NCBI RefSeq assembly: GCF_004342225.1
Contig: NZ_SMAR01000019.1
Location: forward strand, 1-64,000
Direction: 5' to 3'
Length of the DNA stretch: 64,000 bases
Source: Martelella mediterranea
Lineage (GTDB): Bacteria > Pseudomonadota > Alphaproteobacteria > Rhizobiales > Rhizobiaceae
Shown here one piece after another: positions 15,868 to 24,915 of this stretch. The notes beneath the pieces are model-generated. The model saw only the letters and a program-made list of their open reading frames with translations, did not search any database and was not told the DNA's origin. The translations under genes and the position numbers were made by a program. Every line of letters begins with the position of its first letter. Within the stretch, counting starts at the first letter, position 1.

Positions 15868-15904
15868 TTGACTGCGTCCATGTACCCAAATACGGTACAT
15901 GGAC
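15868..15904 (+). promoter_or_regulatory. Promoter and operator of the HTH-integrase operon
   Basis: TTGACT (15868-15873) and TACGGT (15891-15896) are 17 bases apart. Lying across the spacer and -10 is a perfect 11-bp inverted repeat, GTCCATGTACC (15876-15886) and GGTACATGGAC (15894-15904). The CCATGTACCG half-site recurs upstream of the phage repressor, so the repressor or the downstream HTH protein could occupy it. The IS element ends six bases before the -35. Confidence 0.55.
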
Positions 15905-15922
15905 CGCACAAAGGGAGTCCAA

Positions 15923-16267
15923 ATGGTCAACCTGCCTGATCTCATCACCCCGGAAGAACTTGCCGCCCATGCGGGCTGGTCGCCGCGCCGGATCCGCCAG
16001 ATCGCGCGCGACCTTGGACAATGCCGCGTTGTCGGCAATAAGATGCTGCTGTCGCAGCAAGACGTAGACGCGATCATGGAGGCAACGCGACCATGTCCCT
16101 CAAGCTCCACCTCAGAGGCGACATCTGGCACTACAGGGGCAGCGTTGCCGGTCGGCGGCTACGCGGATCTACAGGCACGTCTGACAAAGCTACAGCGCAA
16201 AGAATCGCAGCCGAGCGCGAAGCGGAAGCGTGGAAAGGTCATCTCGATGGACCAGCGGCCGTCCTGA
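15923..16267 (+). CDS. HTH (excisionase/AlpA-like) protein
   Basis: 114 aa from the ATG at 15923, which follows AAGGGAG. Residues 1-55 (LITPEELAAHAGWSPRRIRQIARDLGQCRVVGNKMLLSQQDVDAIMEA) are a MerR/excisionase-type winged HTH. The remaining 60 residues are low in complexity and overlap the integrase gene by 175 bases in another frame, so only the first half may be functional. Position before the integrase and behind an operator suits a recombination directionality factor or an activator of the integrase. Confidence 0.65.
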   Translation: MVNLPDLITPEELAAHAGWSPRRIRQIARDLGQCRVVGNKMLLSQQDVDAIMEATRPCPSSSTSEATSGTTGAALPVGGYADLQARLTKLQRKESQPSAKRKRGKVISMDQRPS

Positions 16268-17094
16268 CCTTCGCTCAGGCCGCGAACCTTTACCTCGATG
16301 CGGGCAAGCCGCACCGCTTCATCGACAAGATCGCCGCCCACTGGCGCGACACGCGCGTCAAGGACATCACCGCCGGCGCCATCCGCCAATCCTCCATCAT
16401 TCTCTATCCCAACGCATCGGCGGCCACCAGAAACCGGCATGTGATCGTGCCAACCCAGGCCATCATCAACCATGCCGCCGAACTGGAGCTTTGCCAGCAT
16501 ATCCGCGTGAAGCGCTTTCCCGTTACCCGCAAGGAAAAGAAGCCGGCGGACTGGGATTGGATTGCCGCCTTCATGGGATCCGCCAATCCCCACCTTGGCG
16601 CGCTGGCCTGTTTCATGTTCCTGACAGGCGCGCGCATATCAGAAGCGCTCGCCGTCACCTGGGCAGACATTGACCTCACTGAGCGCAGAGTCCTGATCCG
16701 GCAGACAAAGGTCGGCGCCGAGCGCCGCCCGCACCTGCCGCCCGTTCTCGTGGCCGCCATCGCCAACATCGAAAGCAACCGGGAGCGTTCAGCGAAGGTA
16801 TTCAAATATTCGTCGCGCCACACCGTCAAGCCGCAATGGCGCAAGGCCTGCACCCGAGCAGGCATCGAAGACCTGACATTCCACGCCTGCCGTCACGGCT
16901 TCGCGACAGCACTCCTACATGCCGGCGTCGACCCGGTCACAGTCGCCAAGCTCGGCGGCTGGGCAACGCCCGAACACGTCTTCCGCACCTACGGCCACGC
17001 CATGGACGACGACACCCTCACAGAGCGCATCGTTGGCACAAATTTGACACAAGAAGCTGACAACAAGACAAAAATAAAAGCGATATCAAAATGA
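16093..17094 (+). CDS. Prophage integrase (tyrosine recombinase)
   Basis: A 333-aa integrase. The N-terminus has the AP2-like arm-binding beta segment (LHLRGDIWHYRGSVAGRRLRGSTGT) and a SAM-like core-binding domain (about 55-130). The catalytic domain shows the Arg in TGARISEAL, the HxxR box in FHACRHGFATAL, a following Trp in LGGWATPEHV, and the Tyr in FRTYGHAM. It is the last phage gene before host DNA, as expected for an integrase beside its attachment site. Its stop codon lies inside a terminator hairpin. Confidence 0.9.
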   Translation: MSLKLHLRGDIWHYRGSVAGRRLRGSTGTSDKATAQRIAAEREAEAWKGHLDGPAAVLTFAQAANLYLDAGKPHRFIDKIAAHWRDTRVKDITAGAIRQSSIILYPNASAATRNRHVIVPTQAIINHAAELELCQHIRVKRFPVTRKEKKPADWDWIAAFMGSANPHLGALACFMFLTGARISEALAVTWADIDLTERRVLIRQTKVGAERRPHLPPVLVAAIANIESNRERSAKVFKYSSRHTVKPQWRKACTRAGIEDLTFHACRHGFATALLHAGVDPVTVAKLGGWATPEHVFRTYGHAMDDDTLTERIVGTNLTQEADNKTKIKAISK

Positions 17095-17105
17095 TACCGC
17101 TTTTT
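17077..17105 (+). terminator. Rho-independent terminator overlapping the integrase stop
   Basis: Arms AAAGCGATATCA (17077-17088) and TGATACCGCTTT (17092-17103) pair with one mismatch around a 3-base loop and are followed by a T run. The TGA that opens the right arm is the stop codon of the integrase. Confidence 0.75.
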
Positions 17106-17373
17106 CGCTCATCCCTCGTTGGGGAGAGGTGTCCCGCCATCGCTGATACGGGAGCATCGAAAAAATAGCAAGTGGAAAATCGCGTGACCACCGCGCGAAG
17201 GCGGCATGTCACTGCAATAGCTTCCATAAAATAACGACATTGCTTTGAAACGCAGGTTTTGTTTTATGCCATAAGCAAGATTACTGAACCCTGCATATTA
17301 TGCGAAACGGCAGATGCAGGCTGTTTGCAAGTCGGTTGTTTTTTTTACAAAGTCAGTGAAAAAAGGCTCTTCA
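17106..17373. other. Phage-host junction region, no gene seen
   Basis: This 268-base stretch lies between the integrase terminator and the first host gene and should hold the attachment site. I found no tRNA or other RNA gene here. The partner attachment site is outside the window, so the core cannot be identified. Confidence 0.4.
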
Positions 17374-18198
17374 ATGAAAGTCTTCCTGATTAATCTGGAA
17401 CAAAGCCACCACCGGCTTGAACAGATGAGTCGTGCCTTTTCCAAACAGGGTATCGCCTTCGAACGTTTCGTCGCCACTGATGCCAGAGCGATGACTGCCA
17501 AACAAATTGCAGATGTGACTGTTTCTGACCGTGAAATGCAGCGCCCGCTCCTGCCCTCGGAAGTGGGGTGTTTCTTAAGCCACCGGGGTATTTGGGAGAC
17601 AGGTGTGAACCGCAACCTCAACTGGGTTGCCGTTTTTGAAGATGACGTCCACCTTGCCGATCATGCCAGCACGGTTCTGAATTCGGTGAATGACTGGCTA
17701 CCGCCAGATGCCGATATCATCAAGCTGGAAACCGTTTTCAAGAAGGTCGCTGTTTCAAAGCATTTCCACCAGATCAGACCGGGGATCATACTTCGCCACC
17801 TTCACAGCGATCACTGGGGAACAGGTGGCTACATTGTCACACGCGCTGGCATGAAGAAGCTGCTGGCTGAAAGCGCCCGCATCGGCATGGCCGTCGATAC
17901 GTTCATGTTCACACCCGGAGCGGTGGCTAATCTTTCACTCACGATCTACCAGTTAGAACCTGCACTCTGCGTTCAGGATCAGTGCCTGCCGGAAAGTGAT
18001 CCCAGGCGAACAGAGATTGTCTCGGAAATCACCGCCGAAAAAGCTCAGGCAAACCGCCGGGTGCCGCCAAAGAACCTCAAGGCTCTGGGTTTTAGCACTT
18101 ACCTCCGGCAAAAACTGAAGCGTCGCACCGGCAAAATGCTTGCCCCTTTCATCCACTGGCTGAAAGGCAACACGCGCCGGACGATTGATTTCCGGTAG
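17374..18198 (+). CDS. Glycosyltransferase family 25 (LPS biosynthesis type)
   Basis: 274 aa from the ATG at 17374 (MKVFLINLEQSHHRLEQM); the open frame extends upstream but without a ribosome site. It matches family 25 glycosyltransferases of LPS core synthesis (LgtB/LpsA type): the start VFLINLEQ, LLPSEVGCFLSHRGIWE at about 70-86, the DXD-like WVAVFEDDVHL near 92-102, and HWGTGGYIVTRAGMKKLL in the C-terminal half. The C-terminus is basic. Probably transfers a hexose to the LPS core or another surface glycan; donor and acceptor cannot be read from sequence. It is the first host gene after the prophage. Confidence 0.8.
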   Translation: MKVFLINLEQSHHRLEQMSRAFSKQGIAFERFVATDARAMTAKQIADVTVSDREMQRPLLPSEVGCFLSHRGIWETGVNRNLNWVAVFEDDVHLADHASTVLNSVNDWLPPDADIIKLETVFKKVAVSKHFHQIRPGIILRHLHSDHWGTGGYIVTRAGMKKLLAESARIGMAVDTFMFTPGAVANLSLTIYQLEPALCVQDQCLPESDPRRTEIVSEITAEKAQANRRVPPKNLKALGFSTYLRQKLKRRTGKMLAPFIHWLKGNTRRTIDFR

Positions 18199-18310
18199 CG
18201 TCGATTCGAAAGGGGAAGAAAGCAGTATTTTTTACCTGTATGCACATTTGCGGCCGGAAAAAGACCATGACCCCAATGCGGGCCGCGGGACAACCGAACC
18301 TTGCTGAAAC

Positions 18311-18329
18311 GGGCGGCATGACGCCGCCC
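18311..18329 (-). terminator. Possible terminator downstream of the Ntn hydrolase gene
   Basis: GGGCGGC (18311-18317) and GCCGCCC (18323-18329) pair around a 5-base loop. A short T stretch (GTTTCAG) follows on the minus strand, so it is a weak candidate. Confidence 0.4.
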
Positions 18330-18351
18330 GTCTCCCGTTGCATTTCCAGGT

Positions 18352-19458
18352 TTATTCCGGTGCGCCGAGCTCGGTGGCGGTTTCATAGCCGCTCATCTGC
18401 CAGGTTTTGATGTCCGATGCGTCCAGATCCTGCTTCATCAGGTCGACAAAGCGGATGTCGCTGTTGTCATAGGTCCGGAAAAAGAAGCGCTTGTTGGCTG
18501 TATCGACAGCCGAGGTCCACTGCGTGTAGTCGGAAACAGTGTTGCCGTGCTCGTCCTTTTCCTCCTCGCGCGCAACGCCGCGCGGAATGTCGAAATTGTT
18601 GAGGATGTGAAAGGCCTGGAAGATCGCGTCGTTGCCGGTTTTGCTCGGTTCCACGCCATGGGAGTAGATCGCAGCGCGCACGAACCGCGAGGGCGAGGTA
18701 AAGTCACCCGGCATGCCGAGCAGGCCCGTGCCCTGACCGAGACCCTGGATCGTGACGTCGCCAAGCTTTTGCGGCGGCACATTGTCGACGCCGAGATTGA
18801 CGTAGTTCTGCAGATTGGTCATGTGCCAGTCGAATGGCGGATTGTTGGTGAATGTGCCAAGCGGGTTGTCGGTCACCTGCAGCTCCCCGCCGACATATTC
18901 GATAACAATCGTCTTGCCAGAAGCGTCGGTCACGACAAAATGGACAGGCAGGACCATGTTGAACTGCTTGAAGACGACCGGGGCAACGACGATATCCGAA
19001 AGCGCAGCCTTCACTTCTTCAACCGTCGCGAAGTTGTCGAGGATGTAAGATCCAAGCTGCCAGGACGCCATTGTCTTGTCGGCATTCTGAGGCTCGTAAG
19101 GTTGGTATTCGGCAGCCTGGGCAAAATAGAACAGGCCCATCGAAAGGCCCTTTTCGTTCACGCCGTCCACGAGATAGGGCATGCCCATGGGATTGGCGCC
19201 GATGTTGGCATATTTGGCATTCCAGCCAAGGCCGTTCTCACCGTCCGGCGTTGCTCCGGTGCGTTCCGTGCCGCGCGGCACCAGAATGACGGAGGCATCA
19301 AGATCAATGTTGAACTCCATCGTGCGTGCACGCACAATATCGCCGTCATTCGCCGTCAGCGTAATGCCTGTGCAGGCCTGCGCCACCGAAGCCGACAGAA
19401 TGGCTAAAATTGTCGCAGCAGCGATGATCCTGCTGCTATTTGAAAAGTAACGCTTCAT
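18352..19458 (-). CDS. Secreted choloylglycine hydrolase-family (C59) amidase
   Basis: 368 aa from the ATG at 19458, preceded by AAAGGAAA. A signal peptide (MKRYFSNSSRIIAAATILAILSASVAQA) ends directly before Cys in CTGITL. In this Ntn-hydrolase family that Cys is the N-terminal nucleophile, so signal-peptide cleavage would itself activate the enzyme. Further family marks are VRARTMEFNIDLDA, VDGVNEKGLSMGLFYFA and TNNPPFDWHMTNLQNY. Substrates in the family include bile salts, penicillin V and acyl-homoserine lactones; a periplasmic linear amide hydrolase is the safest call. Transcribed alone. Confidence 0.85.
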   Translation of the reverse strand: MKRYFSNSSRIIAAATILAILSASVAQACTGITLTANDGDIVRARTMEFNIDLDASVILVPRGTERTGATPDGENGLGWNAKYANIGANPMGMPYLVDGVNEKGLSMGLFYFAQAAEYQPYEPQNADKTMASWQLGSYILDNFATVEEVKAALSDIVVAPVVFKQFNMVLPVHFVVTDASGKTIVIEYVGGELQVTDNPLGTFTNNPPFDWHMTNLQNYVNLGVDNVPPQKLGDVTIQGLGQGTGLLGMPGDFTSPSRFVRAAIYSHGVEPSKTGNDAIFQAFHILNNFDIPRGVAREEEKDEHGNTVSDYTQWTSAVDTANKRFFFRTYDNSDIRFVDLMKQDLDASDIKTWQMSGYETATELGAPE

Positions 19459-19812
19459 GAAAGGGGTTTCCTTTGGTGCCACTGTTTTTGATGCAGCTCC
19501 GCTCTGCCGCTCAGGGAAACAGACGCCGCCGATGCCGAAACGACCTGCTACACCCTGTCAGCGCGGACGAGGGACGTCCAACGAGGCTGACATTATGAGT
19601 AGTCAGGGAAAAGCGAAAGCGTCAACGAACCGGAGAGCGAATTACCAGAATTGGTCTGGCTCAGCCCCGGAGAACCGCGGTCGCGCATGAGGCGCAGATA
19701 AGCCGCAAAAGCAGGCCAATACGGCAGGGAAGGTCATTCTAGCACGAGCGAGCGGACGGTGCATCATCCGCCACGCCGGACATAAACCGTCATCTCGCCC
19801 TCGACATCAAAG
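19459..19812. other. 354-base intergenic stretch, no gene supported
   Basis: Lies between the start of the amidase gene and the end of glmM. A 77-codon frame on the plus strand has no ribosome site and overlaps the amidase start. I see no RNA gene, hairpin terminator or repeat that stands out. It must hold the amidase promoter on the minus strand. Confidence 0.4.
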
Positions 19813-21171
19813 TCAGGCGGCATTGCGAACATTGCCAATCACATCAATCAGATCTGACACGACGCGCTCAACCTGGGCCGGGTCGTCACCTTCGGCCATC
19901 ACGCGGATCAGCGGCTCAGTACCAGAAGGCCTGATGACCAGACGCCCCTTCCCTTTCAGCTCCGCTTCCGCTGCCGAAATAGCTTTCTTGACGCCTGCAT
20001 CATCCAGCGGCGTTGCTCCAGGTACAATCCGAACATTACGCAAAAGCTGGGGAACAGGCTCGAACCGGCGGCAAACTTCGCTCACAGGCTTGTCAGCGCG
20101 TTTTACCGCGGCAAGGATTTGCAATGCAGCAACGAGCCCATCGCCGGTCGTCCCGAAATCAGACAGCACAATATGGCCTGACTGTTCGCCACCAACATTG
20201 AAGCCGTGCTTGCGCATATGCTCGACAACATAACGGTCGCCAACTTTGGTGCGAACAAGTTCAAGATCCATTTCGCCGAGATAGCGTTCGAGGCCGAGAT
20301 TTGACATCACGGTTGCAACAAGGCCATTTCCTTTCAGGGCCGCGTCTTCCACCATATTCTTGGTGATCACCGCCATCAGCTGGTCGCCATCGATGATCTC
20401 GCCTTTCTCGTCAACAATGATGACCCGATCTGCATCGCCATCGAGCGCGATACCGATATCGGCACGCACCTCATGAACTTTCTGCTGCAAGGCCTTCGGG
20501 CTGGTTGAGCCGCAATCCTTGTTGATATTCACACCATTGGGCTCTGTGCCAATTGTGACGACATCAGCGCCCAACTCCCACAATGCAGTCGGCGCCGCCT
20601 TATAGGCAGCGCCATTGGCGCAATCCACAACCACGCGGAGCCCGTGCAGGGTTACGTCGCGCGGCAAAGTCCGTTTGACAAACTCGATATAGCGATAGAT
20701 GTCGCCATCAACGCGGCTTGCCCGCCCGATCTCGTTCGGTTTGGCCAGCTGGGCATAAAAATTGTCTCTGTCGATAAGGGTTTCGATCCGGGCCTCGATC
20801 TCATCAGACATCTTGTAGCCATCCGGACCGAACAGCTTAATACCGTTATCTGCATAGGGATTGTGAGACGCAGAAATCATGACACCGACGTCAGCGCGCA
20901 GCGAACGGGTAAGCATGGCAACCGCCGGTGTCGGGATCGGCCCCAGCAGGTAGACATTCATACCAGCAGCCGTAAATCCGGCGACCAGCGCGTTTTCGAT
21001 CATATAGCCGGAAAGGCGTGTATCCTTTCCAATCACGACACGATGCGCATGGTCGTCGCGACGGAAAATCGTGCCAACCGCAACACCGACGCGCATCGCC
21101 AGATCAGGTGTCATCGGGAAAATATTGGACTGGCCACGAATACCATCGGTTCCGAAATATTTGCGCGTCAT
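19813..21171 (-). CDS. glmM: Phosphoglucosamine mutase GlmM
   Basis: 452 aa, the usual length. GlmM converts glucosamine-6-phosphate to glucosamine-1-phosphate for UDP-GlcNAc, and so for peptidoglycan and LPS. It begins [16 protein letters not shown] as the family does. The catalytic phosphoserine loop is [16 protein letters not shown] at about 100-115, the metal-binding loop DGDADRV is near 245, and the sugar-binding [11 protein letters not shown] near 330. The phosphate-binding [12 protein letters not shown] is near the C-terminus. It follows ftsH on the same strand, the standard alphaproteobacterial order, but a terminator lies between them. Confidence 0.97.
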   Translation of the reverse strand: MTRKYFGTDGIRGQSNIFPMTPDLAMRVGVAVGTIFRRDDHAHRVVIGKDTRLSGYMIENALVAGFTAAGMNVYLLGPIPTPAVAMLTRSLRADVGVMISASHNPYADNGIKLFGPDGYKMSDEIEARIETLIDRDNFYAQLAKPNEIGRASRVDGDIYRYIEFVKRTLPRDVTLHGLRVVVDCANGAAYKAAPTALWELGADVVTIGTEPNGVNINKDCGSTSPKALQQKVHEVRADIGIALDGDADRVIIVDEKGEIIDGDQLMAVITKNMVEDAALKGNGLVATVMSNLGLERYLGEMDLELVRTKVGDRYVVEHMRKHGFNVGGEQSGHIVLSDFGTTGDGLVAALQILAAVKRADKPVSEVCRRFEPVPQLLRNVRIVPGATPLDDAGVKKAISAAEAELKGKGRLVIRPSGTEPLIRVMAEGDDPAQVERVVSDLIDVIGNVRNAA

Positions 21172-21430
21172 AAGTTCTCAATCCTTCTCCACGCCGTCTG
21201 CAAAACGGCGTTTCAGATTTTTGTTCATGGGGCAGAAAGAAATGACCTTCCGGCCCTGCCTTTTCTCAATAAGGCACCAATTGGCAGAAAACAGGCACTT
21301 TCGCACGTAAATTTAAGTCAATAACGCTAATATGGCGTTACCGGCGATGCTTAGATTCAATAGGTAAAAGCGTCCTTTGTGCACCCGAACGGATGCATGG
21401 CGCTCTATCTGCGGGGCGAAACACAGTCAC

Positions 21431-21458
21431 AAAAAAGGCTACCGGTAAACGGCAGCCT
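21431..21458 (-). terminator. Terminator downstream of ftsH
   Basis: AGGCT-A-CCG (21436-21444) and CGG-C-AGCCT (21450-21458) form a stem with one internal mismatch and a 5-base loop. On the minus strand it is followed by six T. It separates ftsH from glmM. The rest of the 317-base gap to glmM (21172-21488) shows no gene; a glmM promoter must lie there. Confidence 0.75.
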
Positions 21459-21488
21459 CTTTCAATACGTAAACGCTTAAGCCCGAAA

Positions 21489-23450
21489 TCAGGGTGTCTG
21501 CGGCTCTCCATCATCACCCTTCTTGGCGTCAGAATCCTCAGATTTTTCGCCAGAATCCGTCGGCGCTGCCTTCTTCGGCCCCATGGATGGAACCGCCGAG
21601 CCGCGTGAGGGCGGCGTATCATCGCCAAGATCGCGCGATGGCTTCTCGCCTTGCATGATTGCTTTGATTTCGTCACCGGAAAGCGTCTCATATTCGAGAA
21701 GGCCTTCGGCAATGGCAACAAAACCGTCATGGTTGTCCTTCAGGATATTGGTCGCCTCGATATAGGCTTCATCAATCAGGCGCCGCACTTCGGAGTCGAT
21801 TTTCTGAGCGGTCGATTCGGAGACGGTCTTGCTCTGCGACACCGAATGGCCAAGGAAGACTTCCTGCTGGTTTTCACCATAGGAAACCTGACCGAGCTCA
21901 TCCGAAAAGCCCCACTGGGTCACCATCGCACGGGCAAGCTTTGTCGCCTGCTCGATATCAGATGACGCACCGGACGTAATGTTATCCTTGCCGAAAGTGA
22001 TTTCTTCGGCAACACGACCCCCCATCATGATGGCCAGACGGGAAACCATCCACTTGTAGCTCATCGAATAGCGATCGCCTTCCGGCAACTGCATGACCAT
22101 GCCAAGCGCACGCCCACGCGGAATAATCGTCGCCTTGTGAACAGGATCCGCAACCGGAACTTTCAGAGCGACAATCGCGTGTCCGGCCTCATGATAAGCA
22201 GTAAGCTTCTTCTCTGCCTCGGTCATTGCAGAAGACCGCCGCTCAGCGCCCATCATGATCTTGTCCTTGGCGTCCTCGAACTCCTGCATTGTGACAAGGC
22301 GCTTGTTGCGCCGTGCCGCCATCAGAGCAGCTTCGTTCACGAGATTCATCAGGTCAGCACCGGAGAAGCCGGGGGTACCACGGGCAACGACCTTGAGGTC
22401 GACATTCGGAGCCAGCGGGGTGTTGCGCGCATGGACCTTCAGAATCCGCTCGCGACCGACAATATCCGGGTTCGGCACAACAACCTGACGGTCGAAACGG
22501 CCGGGACGCAGCAGAGCCGGGTCCAGAACATCGGGGCGGTTGGTGGCGGCGATCAGGATCACGCCTTCATTGGCCTCGAAGCCGTCCATCTCGACCAGCA
22601 ACTGGTTCAGAGTCTGCTCACGTTCGTCATTGCCGCCGCCAAGACCGGCACCGCGATGACGGCCAACCGCATCGATCTCGTCAATGAAGATAATGCAGGG
22701 GGCATTCTTCTTTGCCTGCTCAAACATGTCGCGGACACGCGACGCACCGACACCGACAAACATTTCAACGAAGTCGGAACCGGAGATCGTGAAGAACGGT
22801 ACATTGGCTTCCCCCGCAACAGACCGGGCCAGAAGCGTCTTACCGGTACCGGGCGGGCCGACCAGCAGAACGCCGCGCGGAATACGGCCACCGAGACGCT
22901 GAAACTTCTGCGGGTCGCGCAGAAATTCAACAATTTCTTCAAGGTCCTGCTTGGCTTCGTCCACGCCGGCCACATCGTCAAATGTCACCCGGCCATGTGC
23001 CTCGGTCAGAAGCTTAGCCTTCGACTTGCCAAAGCCCATGGCGCCGCGGGAACCACCCTGCATCTGGCGCATGAAGAACAACCAGACGCCAAGGATCAGA
23101 AGCATTGGCAGAAGCGTTCCGACATAGCTCAGAATGCCGCCCGAGCCGGTATCGACCGGCTTTGCCGTCACATCGACACTATTGGTCTCCAGCTTATTGA
23201 GAAGCGAGTCATCAATGACCGGGGCGTAGGTATGGAAATTTTGACCATTCGACGAGTACGTCCCGGTTATGTCATTGCCGGTAATGGTCACACTTCTGAC
23301 CTTGCCGGAGTCGACATCACTGACGAACTGCGAATAAGCCACCTGGCTGGCACCATCATGCGAAGGTGCCGACTGGAACATGCTAAACAGCGCGACCAGT
23401 AGAAGCGCGATGATAGCCCACAGTGCTATATTGCGTAGGTTTGGGTTCAT
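21489..23450 (-). CDS. ftsH: ATP-dependent zinc metalloprotease FtsH
   Basis: 653 aa, typical for Rhizobiales. A hexameric membrane-anchored AAA+ protease that degrades unassembled membrane proteins and regulatory substrates. TM1 is at about 8-26 and TM2 at about 108-127, with a periplasmic domain between. Walker A GPPGTGKT is at 198-205, Walker B IIFIDEID at 253-260, the SRH motif around 304-320, and the zinc site HEAGH at 420-424. The C-terminal tail is acidic and Ser/Pro rich. It follows tilS after a 94-base gap. Confidence 0.98.
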   Translation of the reverse strand: MNPNLRNIALWAIIALLLVALFSMFQSAPSHDGASQVAYSQFVSDVDSGKVRSVTITGNDITGTYSSNGQNFHTYAPVIDDSLLNKLETNSVDVTAKPVDTGSGGILSYVGTLLPMLLILGVWLFFMRQMQGGSRGAMGFGKSKAKLLTEAHGRVTFDDVAGVDEAKQDLEEIVEFLRDPQKFQRLGGRIPRGVLLVGPPGTGKTLLARSVAGEANVPFFTISGSDFVEMFVGVGASRVRDMFEQAKKNAPCIIFIDEIDAVGRHRGAGLGGGNDEREQTLNQLLVEMDGFEANEGVILIAATNRPDVLDPALLRPGRFDRQVVVPNPDIVGRERILKVHARNTPLAPNVDLKVVARGTPGFSGADLMNLVNEAALMAARRNKRLVTMQEFEDAKDKIMMGAERRSSAMTEAEKKLTAYHEAGHAIVALKVPVADPVHKATIIPRGRALGMVMQLPEGDRYSMSYKWMVSRLAIMMGGRVAEEITFGKDNITSGASSDIEQATKLARAMVTQWGFSDELGQVSYGENQQEVFLGHSVSQSKTVSESTAQKIDSEVRRLIDEAYIEATNILKDNHDGFVAIAEGLLEYETLSGDEIKAIMQGEKPSRDLGDDTPPSRGSAVPSMGPKKAAPTDSGEKSEDSDAKKGDDGEPQTP

Positions 23451-23544
23451 TAAACTCCCCGAATTCTCATGGACGGCACTGTCAGGCCGCTTATTTGCCC
23501 TCTAACATAGGGTTGGCAACATGTCTTGCCAAGACGAGGGACCA

Positions 23545-24915
23545 TCAAGAATCTTTTTCATTTGGCAAATGCACAAAAGATCGATCCGGATATGGCACAC
23601 GATTGAAACCGGCTGCAACACTGCGTGCCAGTTTCAGGTCAAACAACGGCAAAAACAGGTCAAACGGCGCAAGAAATGGTGTAATCTCTGTTTCTGCGGC
23701 AGCAACATCATTGTTGATAACAGGAAAGACCTTCTGTGACGTCTTGCGGATCCCTGGTGGCAAATCAGAGCAAACTGGTTTCTCTATGTCTGCCGACTTG
23801 CAAACCGTGCTTGCCGGTCTCACTGCCAGCGTGATGCCAGACCGGTTTTCAATTCGAAAACGGTGATCCCAGAGGCCTGTCTCACCGGCTGCGATTTCAC
23901 ATTCAGGCACATCCCGCGCTTCACGCAGAATGAAGAGATGATCCCCGCGCCTATCCAGAAGACAACGCCCACCTGTCATGCGGGCCTTGTGGCCATCTTT
24001 TAAAAAAAGCATGGCACGAGCAAGCACATCGCCGCCGGGACCATAAGGCCTGCCACCGATGACAGCCAGAAGCGTGCTCAACAGGTAGCGCCCGGCCTCA
24101 GGCGTATCGAGCAAAGGCGCAACACTGATTTCTGCGACCACACCCGCGTGGATTTTGCAGCTTTTGACAAAAAGCTCTGCCGCTTGTTCTGAGACATGCG
24201 TTCGTCTGAGACCGGCTGCTTCTGCGCGTTCGGCAAGCATACGCCTCTCGCTGCTGTCAATAAGCCGGTTGCGGACACGTACACGCTCATAATGCGCGTC
24301 GCTGTTGCTCGGATCATCGACCCAGCGAATGCGCCTCAACCGCAGAAATTGACGTATCGGCTCCCGTTCAACAGAAAGAAACGGTCGGGCAACCCAGTGC
24401 CTTGCTGCCACGAGCGTTGAGGATGCCATACCGGAAGCTGGCAAAGCCGCATCGCTGGACTTACGCTGTTGCCGCATGAAAAGCGTTTCGGCCTGATCGT
24501 TAAGCGTATGCGCGACAACGATCACATCAGCGCGAATGGTTTCTGCATACCTGGCGAGCATCTGGTATCGCGCATGACGCGCCTCTGCCATCACGCCGGT
24601 TGAAGGCTTTTCGTCATCCCAGCTGAGGATCTCATGAGGCACAGAAAGACGGGCGCTAAGCGCAGCCACACCTTCAGCCTCCTCCGCAGAAGCCAACCGG
24701 AGCCGATGATCGACGGTAACGGCTGCAAGTCGGACATCCGTGCGCGCGCAGGTCTCAACAGCTTCGCAAAGTGCAACCAGCATCCCGACCGAGTCGCTCC
24801 CGCCGGAGACAGCAACAAGAACAAGACAGTCCGGCTTCAGCGATGAAATGAAACTATGTGCGGCGTCAGTGGGATCAGAGCCGATCCCGCTTTCAGCCGG
24901 ACCGTCTGTCAGCAT
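23545..24915 (-). CDS. tilS: tRNA(Ile)-lysidine synthase TilS
   Basis: 456 aa. TilS converts C34 of the CAU-anticodon tRNA-Ile to lysidine so that it reads AUA. The PP-loop SGGSDS is at about residues 36-41, followed by TVDHRLRLASAEEAE and ARYQMLARYAE, with VVAHTLNDQAETLFMR at about 130-146. The C-terminal half is divergent, as is usual in this family. Its ATG overlaps the end of cpoB by 7 bases, so the two are probably co-translated. Confidence 0.92.
   Translation of the reverse strand: MLTDGPAESGIGSDPTDAAHSFISSLKPDCLVLVAVSGGSDSVGMLVALCEAVETCARTDVRLAAVTVDHRLRLASAEEAEGVAALSARLSVPHEILSWDDEKPSTGVMAEARHARYQMLARYAETIRADVIVVAHTLNDQAETLFMRQQRKSSDAALPASGMASSTLVAARHWVARPFLSVEREPIRQFLRLRRIRWVDDPSNSDAHYERVRVRNRLIDSSERRMLAERAEAAGLRRTHVSEQAAELFVKSCKIHAGVVAEISVAPLLDTPEAGRYLLSTLLAVIGGRPYGPGGDVLARAMLFLKDGHKARMTGGRCLLDRRGDHLFILREARDVPECEIAAGETGLWDHRFRIENRSGITLAVRPASTVCKSADIEKPVCSDLPPGIRKTSQKVFPVINNDVAAAETEITPFLAPFDLFLPLFDLKLARSVAAGFNRVPYPDRSFVHLPNEKDS

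Noticed and set aside
17106-17313. tRNA-like sequence at the phage-host junction
   Set aside because: Stem candidates do not close into a cloverleaf and no anticodon arm is visible.
18547-19407. 286-codon open frame opposite the choloylglycine hydrolase gene
   Set aside because: Antisense shadow with no protein-like features.
22137-23402. 421-codon open frame on the plus strand opposite ftsH
   Set aside because: Shadow of a strongly conserved gene; no domain, no ribosome site.
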